Below are positions 16,691 to 24,473 of a stretch of 54,342 nucleotides of DNA, one piece after another (the first letter of the stretch is position 1; each line of letters opens with the position of its first letter). Source of the stretch: Pseudomonas frederiksbergensis. GTDB lineage: Bacteria; Pseudomonadota; Gammaproteobacteria; Pseudomonadales; Pseudomonadaceae. The notes under the pieces are model-generated. The model was not told where the DNA came from. It was given only the letters and a program-made list of their open reading frames with translations, and ran no database searches. The stretch spans positions 1-54,342 of the forward strand of contig NZ_MOBP01000028.1 in NCBI RefSeq assembly GCF_003732665.1, in the 5' to 3' direction. A program made the position numbers and the translations under genes.

Positions 16691-16714
16691 GAAGGCTGAT
16701 TCAGGTCAGCCTTC
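16691..16714 (+). terminator. hairpin 3' of cysK
   Basis: A perfect 9-base stem (GAAGGCTGA / TCAGCCTTC) with a 6-base loop begins 17 bases after the cysK stop. The T-run after it is weak, so it may be a poor intrinsic terminator or mainly an RNA-stabilising hairpin. Confidence 0.55.
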
Positions 16715-16874
16715 GTTCAGGAACCTTATGTTAATAAGTGCTTTGTTGCGCAATCCTCAACACTGTTTGTTCAGATAGGTGGGTTTTTCCCCGGTCCGGT
16801 AGTGGGTATCATGGCCGGCTGCCACGTCGGGTAAATGGCGCGGTGCAAAGTTGCTTATTCTCAAGGAGTCGTTG

Positions 16875-17813
16875 ATGACCTTTTCCCTGGCCGCGAAAGC
16901 GTCGGTGTTGCTGTTATTCCTCGGCAGTACGCTTTATGTGCATCTGCGCGGCAAGGCACGGTTGCCGGTCCTGCGTCAGTTCGTCAACCACTCGGCGTTG
17001 TTTGCACCCTATAACGCCTTGATGTACCTGTTCTCCGGCGTTCCGTCCAAACCCTACCTGGATCGCAGTAAGTTCCCGGAACTTGATGTGCTCAGGGACA
17101 ACTGGGAAGTCATTCGCGACGAAGCCATGCATTTGTTCGACGAAGGCTATATTCGCGCCGCCGAAAAGAACAACGACGCCGGGTTCGGCTCGTTCTTCAA
17201 GAAGGGCTGGAAGCGTTTTTACCTCAAGTGGTACGACAAACCCCTGCCATCGGCCGCAGCCCTGTGCCCGAAAACCGTGGCACTGGTCAGCAGCATCCCC
17301 AACGTCAAAGGCGCGATGTTTGCCCTGTTGCCAGGCGGCAGTCATCTCAACCCGCACCGCGACCCGTTCGCCGGTTCCCTGCGCTATCACCTGGGCCTGT
17401 CGACGCCGAATTCCGACGATTGCCGCATCTTCGTTGACGGTCAGGTCTACGCCTGGCGCGATGGCGAAGACGTGATGTTCGACGAGACCTACGTGCACTG
17501 GGTCAAGAACGAAACCGAAAAGACCCGGGTCATCCTGTTCTGCGACATCGAACGACCACTGAGCAACCGCATCATGACCCGCATCAACCGCTGGGTCAGC
17601 GGCCTGCTGGGCCGCGCCACCGCACCACAAAACCTGGACGACGAACGCGTTGGCGGGATCAACCAGGTTTACGCCTGGAGCAAGAATTCCAGCGACAAGT
17701 TCAGCGGCGTAGTCAAAAAGTGGAAGCGCCGTCATCCGAAGGCTTACCGTGTACTGCGACCGGTGCTGGCAGTGGTGGTGCTGACGTTGTTGGGGTATTG
17801 GTTGTTTGGGTGA
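16875..17813 (+). CDS. lpxO: LpxO-type lipid A hydroxylase
   Basis: A 312-aa Fe(II)/2-oxoglutarate dioxygenase of the aspartyl/asparaginyl beta-hydroxylase fold, the family that includes LpxO, which adds a 2-hydroxyl to secondary acyl chains of lipid A. There is an N-terminal membrane segment at about 5-22. Iron ligands are H161 and D163 in NPHRDP and H208 in YVHWV, with R218 for 2-oxoglutarate. A second hydrophobic segment at the C-terminus (about 292-310) agrees with LpxO membrane placement. AAGGAG lies 6 bases before the ATG. Pseudomonas genomes often carry two LpxO copies; which one this is cannot be told. Confidence 0.88.
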   Translation: MTFSLAAKASVLLLFLGSTLYVHLRGKARLPVLRQFVNHSALFAPYNALMYLFSGVPSKPYLDRSKFPELDVLRDNWEVIRDEAMHLFDEGYIRAAEKNNDAGFGSFFKKGWKRFYLKWYDKPLPSAAALCPKTVALVSSIPNVKGAMFALLPGGSHLNPHRDPFAGSLRYHLGLSTPNSDDCRIFVDGQVYAWRDGEDVMFDETYVHWVKNETEKTRVILFCDIERPLSNRIMTRINRWVSGLLGRATAPQNLDDERVGGINQVYAWSKNSSDKFSGVVKKWKRRHPKAYRVLRPVLAVVVLTLLGYWLFG

Positions 17814-17830
17814 TGTCTGATACGAAATGA

Positions 17831-17859
17831 AAAAACCGCTCTCTGGAGCGGTTTTTTTT
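17831..17859. terminator. intrinsic terminator, probably bidirectional
   Basis: A CCGCTC/GAGCGG stem with a TCTG loop is flanked by AAAAA on the left and TTTTTTTT on the right. It ends the lpxO transcript and, read on the other strand, the 18652-17868 operon. Confidence 0.92.
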
Positions 17860-17867
17860 CGCCGGCG

Positions 17868-18068
17868 TTATGGGCGCCCGGCGGCGAGCACGTCAGGTTC
17901 GCCTTCGATGCCGGTCGCAATGAGCTGTAAAATGCGCCGTTGGCTGGCCGTCAGTTCGATTTTTACAGGCTTGTTTTCCGGAGCGGAGGAACGTTTTTTG
18001 ATGCGGGGATTTCTAATGACTCCGTGCATATTTCCTCCGTCGTCGTTCATTAATTGAACAGTTTTCAC
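17868..18068 (-). CDS. 66-aa basic protein of unknown function
   Basis: A small basic protein started by GTG at 18068. This overlaps the stop of the upstream GNAT-like gene as GTGA, with GGAGAG 9 bases before it. An internal Met7 is an alternative start. Residues 40-53 (LTASQRRILQLIAT) resemble the first helix of a LuxR/GerE HTH, but the rest of that domain is missing. It could be a truncated regulator or a coincidental helix. Base composition is closer to neutral than most of the window. It ends just before a terminator, so the pair is a closed unit. Function not recognised. Confidence 0.62.
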   Translation of the reverse strand: MKTVQLMNDDGGNMHGVIRNPRIKKRSSAPENKPVKIELTASQRRILQLIATGIEGEPDVLAAGRP

Positions 18069-18652
18069 GATACTAGGCTCTCCACAGTTTTGACAAGTCG
18101 ACCTTCAGCGTCTTTGTTGAAGTCGAGACGTTTATAAATAGAAATTGCACCTTCCAACGGCTCCTGCACTTCGATGAATCTACTACCGATAATTAGGGCG
18201 TAATGTTCGATGGCCGAAACGGCCAGTGAGGCAATCCGGTTTTTTAAAGGATGTTCTTCCCGCGGACGCCCTTCCAATCGAACGATTCGGATTCGTTGCC
18301 GACTGTTGTTCGGGTTCGCGAAGCATAGTCCGCACAGTTCCTCTTCGAACCAGATGGCAATATCCAAAGACAAAGGCTCCTTTGCTTTCCATCCTATGAC
18401 CTCACTCCATAAAAAGTGTGGATCCTCCCATCGCTCGCAAGCATCCAGAGCCTGCGCATTGATGGGTTCAAATCGAACCCGTGATAGATCAATGTCCGTT
18501 GCACCTGCCAGTTCCAGTTCATGTTGCAGCTGCGCAGCGCTGGTAGCAGCAAGCTTCCTCGCCCTCGACTTGTACAACTGATACCGAAGATGTGTCCGTT
18601 CCCTTGGCATGTAGTCTCTTGCATTCAATATCCCCGTGATGGGCGTTTGCAT
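18065..18652 (-). CDS. GNAT-like acetyltransferase, AT-richer than neighbours
   Basis: A 195-aa soluble protein. The C-terminal half (about 95-185) looks like an atypical GNAT domain: strand with Cys-rich GLCFANP, a basic RIRIVRLEGRPR segment in place of the acetyl-CoA loop, a helix with SAIEHYALIIG, and a final IYKRLDFNKD similar to the GNAT motif B end. The R/Q-x-x-G-x-G/A loop is not clean, so catalysis is uncertain. Several 60-base stretches here are 42-50% GC against about 65% in flanking genes, suggesting acquisition. It is coupled by a GTGA overlap to the 66-aa gene. Confidence 0.62.
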   Translation of the reverse strand: MQTPITGILNARDYMPRERTHLRYQLYKSRARKLAATSAAQLQHELELAGATDIDLSRVRFEPINAQALDACERWEDPHFLWSEVIGWKAKEPLSLDIAIWFEEELCGLCFANPNNSRQRIRIVRLEGRPREEHPLKNRIASLAVSAIEHYALIIGSRFIEVQEPLEGAISIYKRLDFNKDAEGRLVKTVESLVS

Positions 18653-18665
18653 TTCACTCCACGGT

Positions 18666-18720
18666 AGATTGCAACGCAGCAGCTGTCGCTACTGGCCCTC
18701 TGACCAAGTCATTGCAATCT
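18666..18720. promoter_or_regulatory. inverted repeat upstream of the GNAT-like unit
   Basis: AGATTGCAA (18666-18674) and TTGCAATCT (18712-18720) form a perfect 9-base inverted repeat with 37 bases between. They lie directly 5' of the minus-strand gene at 18652. It could be a pair of operator half-sites or the boundary of an inserted segment. No direct proof. Confidence 0.4.
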
Positions 18721-18789
18721 ATGTCGCCGGCTGGTTATAGTCGGCGCTCGCCTGCTTCCCTCAGCACGGCCCTCAAAAAAGATCAGCCC

Positions 18790-18954
18790 ATGCCTGTATC
18801 CCACATCAACGCGGTAGTCGATTCAGCGGTCAACGCTGGCGTCGTGCCGTGCGGGATTCAGCAGCCTGCGCAGATCAGTCATTACCCCCCTCCTGTCAGT
18901 AGCACGCCGGTGTGCGCAGTCGTATCACCGCCAGGCGTTGGCATTTCGGGCTGA
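18790..18954 (+). CDS. Pro-rich upstream ORF, possible leader peptide
   Basis: A 54-codon ORF (a longer form starts at 18712) in the otherwise empty 400 bases between the GNAT-like gene and the EamA transporter. It is rich in Pro, Val and Ser. It contains Pro-Pro-Pro-Val around residue 33 and Pro-Pro-Gly close to the C-terminus, both known as slow EF-P-dependent ribosome stalling motifs. It ends 98 bases before the EamA start. The ribosome site is weak. It may regulate the transporter by attenuation, or may be an untranslated chance ORF. Confidence 0.4.
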   Translation: MPVSHINAVVDSAVNAGVVPCGIQQPAQISHYPPPVSSTPVCAVVSPPGVGISG

Positions 18955-19052
18955 TCAGCTGTTCCTGCTGTTCCCCTCTGCCCGCCTGAAAAAACGACTG
19001 AACTTCAGCTTCGGCTGACTTGGCTTTCTTGCCTGATGACAGGTGGTATTTC

Positions 19053-19916
19053 ATGTTTGTCCTTTCGAAAAAAACCGCGCTCGCGGCGGCGTCCACGAGC
19101 CTGTTTGTCCTGCTGTGGAGCAGTGGGGCGATCTTCTCCAAATGGGGCCTGGCCCACGCGTCACCCTTTGCCTTTCTGCTGTTTCGGTTCGTCATTGCCC
19201 TGTGCGGCCTGGTGCTGCTGGTGCCGATGCTCGAGTTGAAACTGCCCAAGGGCGGCAAGCCGATGCTGTATGCGATGGCCACGGGTGTGGTGTTGCTGGG
19301 GGCGTATCAGATTTTCTATCTGCTGGCCCTGGACTTGAAGGTCACGCCCGGCGTGATGGCGACGATCATGGGCGTGCAGCCGATCCTCACCGTGGTGATC
19401 ATGGAGCGCCAGCGCTCGGTCAGCCGGATGTTCGGCCTGGCGTTGGGCCTGGCCGGGTTGATCATGGTGGTTTACCAAGGCATCGGTTTGGCCGGGATGT
19501 CGCTGGCCGGGATGCTCTTCGGTTTGCTGGCACTGGCGAGCATGACCTTCGGCTCGATCATGCAGAAACGCATCACCGACAATCCCCTTGGCACGCTGCC
19601 GGTGCAATACCTGGCAGGGCTGCTGGTCTGCGGGATTTTCGTGCCGTTCCAGCCGTTTCACTTCGAACACAGCACAGGCTTTATCGTGCCGGTGTTGTGG
19701 ATGGGATTGGTGGTGTCGGTGCTGGCCACGTTGCTGCTGTATCGGCTGATCGCCCGGGGCAATCTGGTGAATGTCACCAGCCTGTTTTACCTGGTGCCGG
19801 CGGTGACGGCGGTGATGGATTACCTGTTTTTCGGCAACAGGCTCGCGACGCTGAGTATATTCGGCATGCTGCTGATCATCGTCGGTCTGATATTTGTATT
19901 CCGTAAAACGGCATAA
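19053..19916 (+). CDS. EamA/DMT family transporter
   Basis: A 287-aa drug/metabolite transporter with about ten membrane segments in two EamA repeats, of the RhaT/EamA amino acid or metabolite exporter type. The ATG at 19053 is preceded by AGGTGG; the frame is open 11 codons further up without a better ribosome site. It is followed at once by an intrinsic terminator. The unusual feature is the long 5' region holding a Pro-rich ORF, which hints at translational or attenuation control. The substrate is unknown. Confidence 0.88.
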   Translation: MFVLSKKTALAAASTSLFVLLWSSGAIFSKWGLAHASPFAFLLFRFVIALCGLVLLVPMLELKLPKGGKPMLYAMATGVVLLGAYQIFYLLALDLKVTPGVMATIMGVQPILTVVIMERQRSVSRMFGLALGLAGLIMVVYQGIGLAGMSLAGMLFGLLALASMTFGSIMQKRITDNPLGTLPVQYLAGLLVCGIFVPFQPFHFEHSTGFIVPVLWMGLVVSVLATLLLYRLIARGNLVNVTSLFYLVPAVTAVMDYLFFGNRLATLSIFGMLLIIVGLIFVFRKTA

Positions 19917-19931
19917 AACGGCATAAACATG

Positions 19932-19963
19932 AAAGGCCCGGGGCATGGCTCCGGGCCTTTTTT
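19932..19963 (+). terminator. intrinsic terminator of the EamA gene
   Basis: A perfect 10-base stem (AAAGGCCCGG / CCGGGCCTTT) with a 9-base loop is followed by TTT, directly after the EamA stop. The right arm ends at the stop codon of the converging lysR gene, so it may also serve the minus strand. Confidence 0.92.
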
Positions 19964-20903
19964 ATTGGCTCAGCGCATGCTCGGCCCGCACCGAGTTCAT
20001 GAACGCCTGCATGGCCGAGGATTGAATGCGATGGCGCCGGGTGATCAGCCCGTACGGCGGCAACCGCGCCTCAAACTTGATCGGCAGCACGGCCAGCAAG
20101 TCACGTCCCGCGTAATCCTCGACCACCGACACCGGGGTGACACCGAGCATGTCGGTCTGCTGGATCAATGAGAGCAAGGTCATGATCGAGGTGGTTTCGA
20201 CGATGCTGCTCGGGATATCGACCCGGGCATTGTGGAACACCTGATTGATGATGGCGCGCATCGGGCTCGGATGCTGTTGCAGCACCCACGTCATGTTCTG
20301 CAACTCAGCCCAGCTCAGGTTCTTCTCTTGCGCCAACGGGTTTTGCGCGCCGGCAATCACGCACAAGGCTTCTTCGCCGAGGCTGTCGAACAGCAATTCT
20401 TCGGCCCGGGCGCCGGCCGGAATCCGCCCCAGGACGATATCCAGCTGATCCTGCAACAAGGCTTGCACCAGCACGTCGCTGGTATCGACCTGGATGCTCA
20501 TGGACAACCGGGGATGGCTTTGTTTCAAGGTCGCGATGGTGCGGGTCAGCAATCCCGAGGCCAGTGCCGGAATCGCCCCGACGGCCACGCGCCCCAGGTT
20601 GCCGGATTCGAGCGCAACCAGTTCTTCGCGCATGCCGCTGAGTTCGGCGAACACCATGCGAGCGTAATAAATCACCGTCTCGCCGAACGGAGTCGAGCGC
20701 ATGCCTCGGGGCAAGCGTTCGAAGAGTTCGACACCGAGCAAGTCCTCGGCTTCGTGCAGCATCTTGGTCGCCGCCGGTTGGGTCATGCCGATGTGGTCGG
20801 CGGCGCGGCGCAGCGAGCCGAATTCCTGCAGCGCCAGCATCAGCCGCAATTGGCGCAGGCGCAGTCGGCTGTGGATCACATTGGCTTCAGGAATTCGGGT
20901 CAT
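19962..20903 (-). CDS. LysR-family regulator at the end of the TTT operon
   Basis: A 313-aa LysR-type regulator. The HTH (SLRRAADHIGMTQPAATKML) lies at about residues 28-47, and the effector domain follows from about 90. The start at 20903 (MTRIPEANV) is chosen because the upstream extension has no ribosome site. It is the last gene of the minus-strand tctC-tctB-tctA-lysR run, 69 bases after tctA, and so probably regulates the transporter it is transcribed with. The sequence resembles regulators of sugar-acid use (GalR/GbpR-type LysR), which suits the nearby genes. Ligand inferred only. Confidence 0.88.
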   Translation of the reverse strand: MTRIPEANVIHSRLRLRQLRLMLALQEFGSLRRAADHIGMTQPAATKMLHEAEDLLGVELFERLPRGMRSTPFGETVIYYARMVFAELSGMREELVALESGNLGRVAVGAIPALASGLLTRTIATLKQSHPRLSMSIQVDTSDVLVQALLQDQLDIVLGRIPAGARAEELLFDSLGEEALCVIAGAQNPLAQEKNLSWAELQNMTWVLQQHPSPMRAIINQVFHNARVDIPSSIVETTSIMTLLSLIQQTDMLGVTPVSVVEDYAGRDLLAVLPIKFEARLPPYGLITRRHRIQSSAMQAFMNSVRAEHALSQ

Positions 20904-20972
20904 GGGCCGCGCTCGCAAAAAAGACTGTGGCAAGCCTGACAACAAATGCCAGGCGTTGCCAGCATTGCAGTG

Positions 20973-22502
20973 TCACAGCACCGATTTGGTTTTGCCGACC
21001 GGTGGCTTGCGCAGGCCTGTCAGCGCCCCCAGCACTTTGGAAATCAGCGGCCAGAACAGCATCAGCAGCGCCGCCGTGGTCAGGCTGCCCACCAGTGGGT
21101 TGGACCAGAAAATCCCCAAGTGTCCGTCGGAAAACAGCATCGACTGGCGGAACGCATCTTCAGCCTTGTCCCCCAGCACAGCGGCCAACACCAGTGGCGC
21201 GATCGGATACCCCAGTTTCTTGAACAGATAGCCCAGCGCACCGAAGCCCAGCATCAGCACCACGTCGAAGAACGAGTTGTGCACCGAGTAAGCGCCGATG
21301 GCACAGACCATGATGATGATCGGCGCAATGATCGAGAACGGAATGCGCAGGATCGAGGCGAACAGCGGCACGGTGGCCAACACCACGATCAGGCTCACCA
21401 CGTTGCCCAGGTACATGCTCGCAATCAGGCCCCAGACGAAATCATGCTGCTCCACAAACAGCGTCGGGCCAGGGTGCAGGCCCCAGATCATCAAGCCGCC
21501 GAGCATTACCGCAGCGGTTGCCGAACCGGGAATGCCCAGGGTCAGCATCGGCAGCAAGGCGCTGGTGCCGGCCGCATGGTCGGCGGTTTCCGGGGCGATC
21601 ACGCCTTCGAGTTCGCCTTTGCCGAAGTTCTCGCGGTTCTTGGAGAAACGCCGCGCCAGGCTGTAGCTCATGAAGGATGCCGCCGTCGGCCCGCCCGGCG
21701 TAATGCCCATCCAGCAACCGACCAACGTGCTGCGCACAATCGTCCACCAGTAACGGGGCAACTTGGCCCAGGTGCGCAGAATCACCATCGGTGTAATGCG
21801 CGCATGCTCGCCGCGAAACACCAGGCCCTCTTCGACGGTGCAGAGGATTTCGCCAATGCCGAACAGGCCGATCACCGCCACTTCGAAGCTGATACCGGTC
21901 ATCAATACCGGTTGGTCGAAGGTCAGGCGCAGATTGCCGGAAACGGTGTCCATGCCGACCGCCGCCATGGCGAAACCGATCATCATCGCCACGACGGTTT
22001 TCAGCGGCGGGTTCTTGCTCATGCCGATGAACGTGCAGAACGCCAGCAGGTACACCGCGAAGAACTCCGGCGAACTGAATGACATGGCGAACGCGGCAAT
22101 CCGGGTCGACAGGAACGTCAGCAACAACACCCCGGCCAATGCGCCGATCAGGGCCGAGCTGAACGCGGCGGTCAGGGCTTCGGCGGCGCGACCTTCACGG
22201 GCCATCGGGTAGCCGTCAAATGTCGTCGCCACCGATGACGGCTCGCCGGGTATGTTGAACAGGATCGAGGTGATCGAGCCGCCGAACAGCGCCCCCCAAT
22301 ACATGCACGACAGCAAAATGATCGCCGACACCGGCGACATGGTGAACGTCAGCGGCAGCAGCAACGCCACGCCATTGGGGGCGCCGAGGCCGGGCAGCAC
22401 GCCGACCAGGATGCCCAGCAGCACACCGATCACCATCAGGCCGATATGGCCCGGGGTCAGGATCAGGTTCATGCCTTGCAACAGGGAATCGAACTCGCTC
22501 AT
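20973..22502 (-). CDS. tctA: TTT transporter large membrane subunit
   Basis: A 509-aa TctA-family protein, the large (about 11-12 span) membrane subunit of a tripartite tricarboxylate transporter, which imports carboxylates using a periplasmic binding protein. The N-terminus has the family motif GVLPGLGAPNGVALLLPLTF-like region, and PGEPSS and TPGGPTA loops are typical. The ATG at 22502 overlaps the tctB stop (ATGA) with GGGAGAAA upstream. The open frame beyond it to 22631 is read-through of tctB. The cargo is an organic or sugar acid, unknown. Confidence 0.93.
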   Translation of the reverse strand: MSEFDSLLQGMNLILTPGHIGLMVIGVLLGILVGVLPGLGAPNGVALLLPLTFTMSPVSAIILLSCMYWGALFGGSITSILFNIPGEPSSVATTFDGYPMAREGRAAEALTAAFSSALIGALAGVLLLTFLSTRIAAFAMSFSSPEFFAVYLLAFCTFIGMSKNPPLKTVVAMMIGFAMAAVGMDTVSGNLRLTFDQPVLMTGISFEVAVIGLFGIGEILCTVEEGLVFRGEHARITPMVILRTWAKLPRYWWTIVRSTLVGCWMGITPGGPTAASFMSYSLARRFSKNRENFGKGELEGVIAPETADHAAGTSALLPMLTLGIPGSATAAVMLGGLMIWGLHPGPTLFVEQHDFVWGLIASMYLGNVVSLIVVLATVPLFASILRIPFSIIAPIIIMVCAIGAYSVHNSFFDVVLMLGFGALGYLFKKLGYPIAPLVLAAVLGDKAEDAFRQSMLFSDGHLGIFWSNPLVGSLTTAALLMLFWPLISKVLGALTGLRKPPVGKTKSVL

Positions 22503-23032
22503 TTGAAATTTCTCCCGGCCAGGGCAATCCAGTCGCCCATCGGGCCGGCATCCAGCGGGACCTTGAACCACAGCGCAAAGATCAGGTAGCTGGCCAGTAC
22601 GGCGCCGAGGGACACGGTGCCGATCATCCACTTGCCATAGGGTTTGACGCGGACCTTGTCACGCCACATGAACCAGGCGATGAAGCAGGCCGACGCCACG
22701 TAGATACCGGTGAACGGCATCGCACCGACGAACAACGCAATCGGGATGAACACCGACAACACTTGCTTGAACGCACTGCGGCTGACGAACGAAATGCTCA
22801 AGGCTTGCCAGCGCACCACGGTCAACACGCCGTTGGCCACACTCGCGGCGCTCAGCATCAGGCCGATGTAGAACGGGAAGTAACCCGGCTCGGGGCCGGA
22901 ATCGCCCCAGCCGATACCTTGTTCGACGCTGCCGAACATCACCACCGCGCCGATCAGCGTGGTGAAGAGTGCCAGGCCGAGTTCGACCCAGCGCGTACCG
23001 ACCAGGGCCGGTGAATCCGAAGAATGGGACAT
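22499..23032 (-). CDS. tctB: TTT transporter small membrane subunit
   Basis: A 177-aa TctB-family protein with four predicted membrane segments. It is the small, poorly conserved subunit of the tripartite tricarboxylate transporter. The motif SGPEPGYFPFYIG near residues 45-57 is characteristic. The ATG at 23032 has TGGAGGTG upstream; residues before it in the frame come from the tctC-tctB gap. It overlaps tctA by 4 bases and follows tctC by 52 bases. Confidence 0.92.
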   Translation of the reverse strand: MSHSSDSPALVGTRWVELGLALFTTLIGAVVMFGSVEQGIGWGDSGPEPGYFPFYIGLMLSAASVANGVLTVVRWQALSISFVSRSAFKQVLSVFIPIALFVGAMPFTGIYVASACFIAWFMWRDKVRVKPYGKWMIGTVSLGAVLASYLIFALWFKVPLDAGPMGDWIALAGRNFK

Positions 23033-23084
23033 CAAACACCTCCAGCAGGTGACGGCCGTGCGCAGGCGCACGGCCGCAGACAAC

Positions 23085-24098
23085 TCAGTTTTTCAGCCAG
23101 CCAGCCTCTTTGAACACCGGGGTGACGCGCGCGGTGTCCTTTTCAATGTAGGCGGTCAACTGCTCACCCTGGAGGAAGGTCGGGACCAGTGCGTTCTGTT
23201 TGACGTAGGCCTTGAACTCCGGCGTCTCGGTGACTTTACGCATCAAATCGACATAGAACGCCCGCTGCTCGGCGGTGACTTCGCCGGGCATGAACACGGT
23301 GCGCGGGAAGCGGTATTGATCGATGCCCAAGCCTTGTTCGTGGCAGGTCGGTACGTCGGCCCAGGATTTGTCGCCGGCGACTTTCTCTGTATAGCTCATG
23401 CGCTCCTGACTGAACACGCAGAGCGGCTCGACCTGGTCGCCGCGCCATTGGCTGATGCTTTCGCTGGGGTTGTTGACGTTGGCGGCGATGTGTTTGCCGG
23501 CCAGTTGGGTCGCCGCTTCACTGCCGCTCTTGAACGGGATGTACACCAGTTTGCTGCCGGTGGTCTGGTTCAGCAGCAGGGTCAGGGTCTGATCCACATC
23601 CTTGGACTGGCTGCCGCCCATGCGCAGGTTCGACGGGTCAGCCTTGACCGCTTCGTAGAAACCTTTGGCATCCTTCCACGGCGCGTCTTTGTAGCTCCAG
23701 AGGATGAAGTCGTCCTCGGCCAGGGCCGCCACCGGGGTCAGTTCCTGCCATTGGTAACCGAGCTTGGACACCAGCGGCAACAGGTAGATGTTGTTGGTGC
23801 CAATCACCAGTTTTTCCGGATCGCCCTTGTTCATCTTCAAGTCGAGGAACGCTTCGGCGCCATTACCGCCGCCCTTGTTGAGGACGATGGTGTTCACGTC
23901 GAGAAATTTGTGGGTGGTGATGATCGACTGGATCAGGCGCCCGAGTTGGTCGGTCCCGCCACCAGGCCCACCGGCCACGACGATTTCGACATTCTTGTCC
24001 GGTTGCCAGGCGTGCGCGAGCGCGGGGAGGGCGCCGGCGGCGACCAGGGTGCAGCCCAGGAGCAGGCGGGAGGTGCGACGAGCGAATGCAGTTCGCAT
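23085..24098 (-). CDS. tctC: TTT transporter periplasmic binding protein
   Basis: A 337-aa TctC/Bug-family solute receptor. The Sec signal peptide ends after ALAHA near residue 30. The ligand-binding loop VVAGGPGGGTDQLGR follows at about 41-55, where the family grips the carboxylate head of its ligand. It is the first gene of tctC-tctB-tctA-lysR and divergent from an MFS carrier operon. Bug proteins bind a wide range of carboxylates, so the cargo cannot be read from sequence; sugar acids or lactones fit the neighbourhood. Confidence 0.92.
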   Translation of the reverse strand: MRTAFARRTSRLLLGCTLVAAGALPALAHAWQPDKNVEIVVAGGPGGGTDQLGRLIQSIITTHKFLDVNTIVLNKGGGNGAEAFLDLKMNKGDPEKLVIGTNNIYLLPLVSKLGYQWQELTPVAALAEDDFILWSYKDAPWKDAKGFYEAVKADPSNLRMGGSQSKDVDQTLTLLLNQTTGSKLVYIPFKSGSEAATQLAGKHIAANVNNPSESISQWRGDQVEPLCVFSQERMSYTEKVAGDKSWADVPTCHEQGLGIDQYRFPRTVFMPGEVTAEQRAFYVDLMRKVTETPEFKAYVKQNALVPTFLQGEQLTAYIEKDTARVTPVFKEAGWLKN

Positions 24099-24473
24099 GG
24101 AAGGGCCTCATTCTTGTAGTTGTTATGAGTGACTTGTCTGCGCTCGAAAGCCGCAAGCCTGGCCTGAGTGTGGGAAGCCGCCGCAGCCGCGTCTAGTCAA
24201 AACAATACATACACCGATAGCCTGGGGTTATAGGTCGCAACGGGGGAAATCGCGTTTAGCGCTGAATGCTTGGCACTAGAGCCTTTTCGTTGAAATGAGC
24301 GCCGGACGCCAACCGTTGAAAGCTTGCTGAAAGCCCGGCATGCCATAACCGGAGGCTATCGCCTTATTTCAAGGATTGATTAGACGGTTATCACTGGGCC
24401 TTCGATAGTGCTTACCAATGCCGCCTCGAAGCGGTGATGCTGAACCACAACAATAATAAAAGAGGTATGCACC
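24099..24473. promoter_or_regulatory. 375-base divergent control region with ATAACC/GGTTAT elements
   Basis: The space between tctC (minus) and the MFS gene (plus) holds no gene. It contains CCTGGGGTTATAGG (24221-24234), ATAACC (24345-24350) and GGTTATCACTGG (24386-24397). The last differs by one base from GGTTATCGCTGG (27931-27942) upstream of the second operon. These are candidate LysR-type operator elements. The start of the MFS gene is at 24474 with GGTATGCACC just before it. Confidence 0.45.

Noticed and set aside
17868..18652. Classical GNAT-RHH toxin-antitoxin pair
   Set aside because: The small protein shows no ribbon-helix-helix pattern and is second in order; only a tentative novel module is claimed.
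19020..19052. Upstream extension of the EamA gene
   Set aside because: AGGTGG is placed for the ATG at 19053, and the extension would add a hydrophilic tail without a ribosome site.
20946..22082. 378-aa plus-strand ORF opposite tctA
   Set aside because: His/Gln-rich antisense shadow of tctA, which is a clear membrane protein with operon overlaps.
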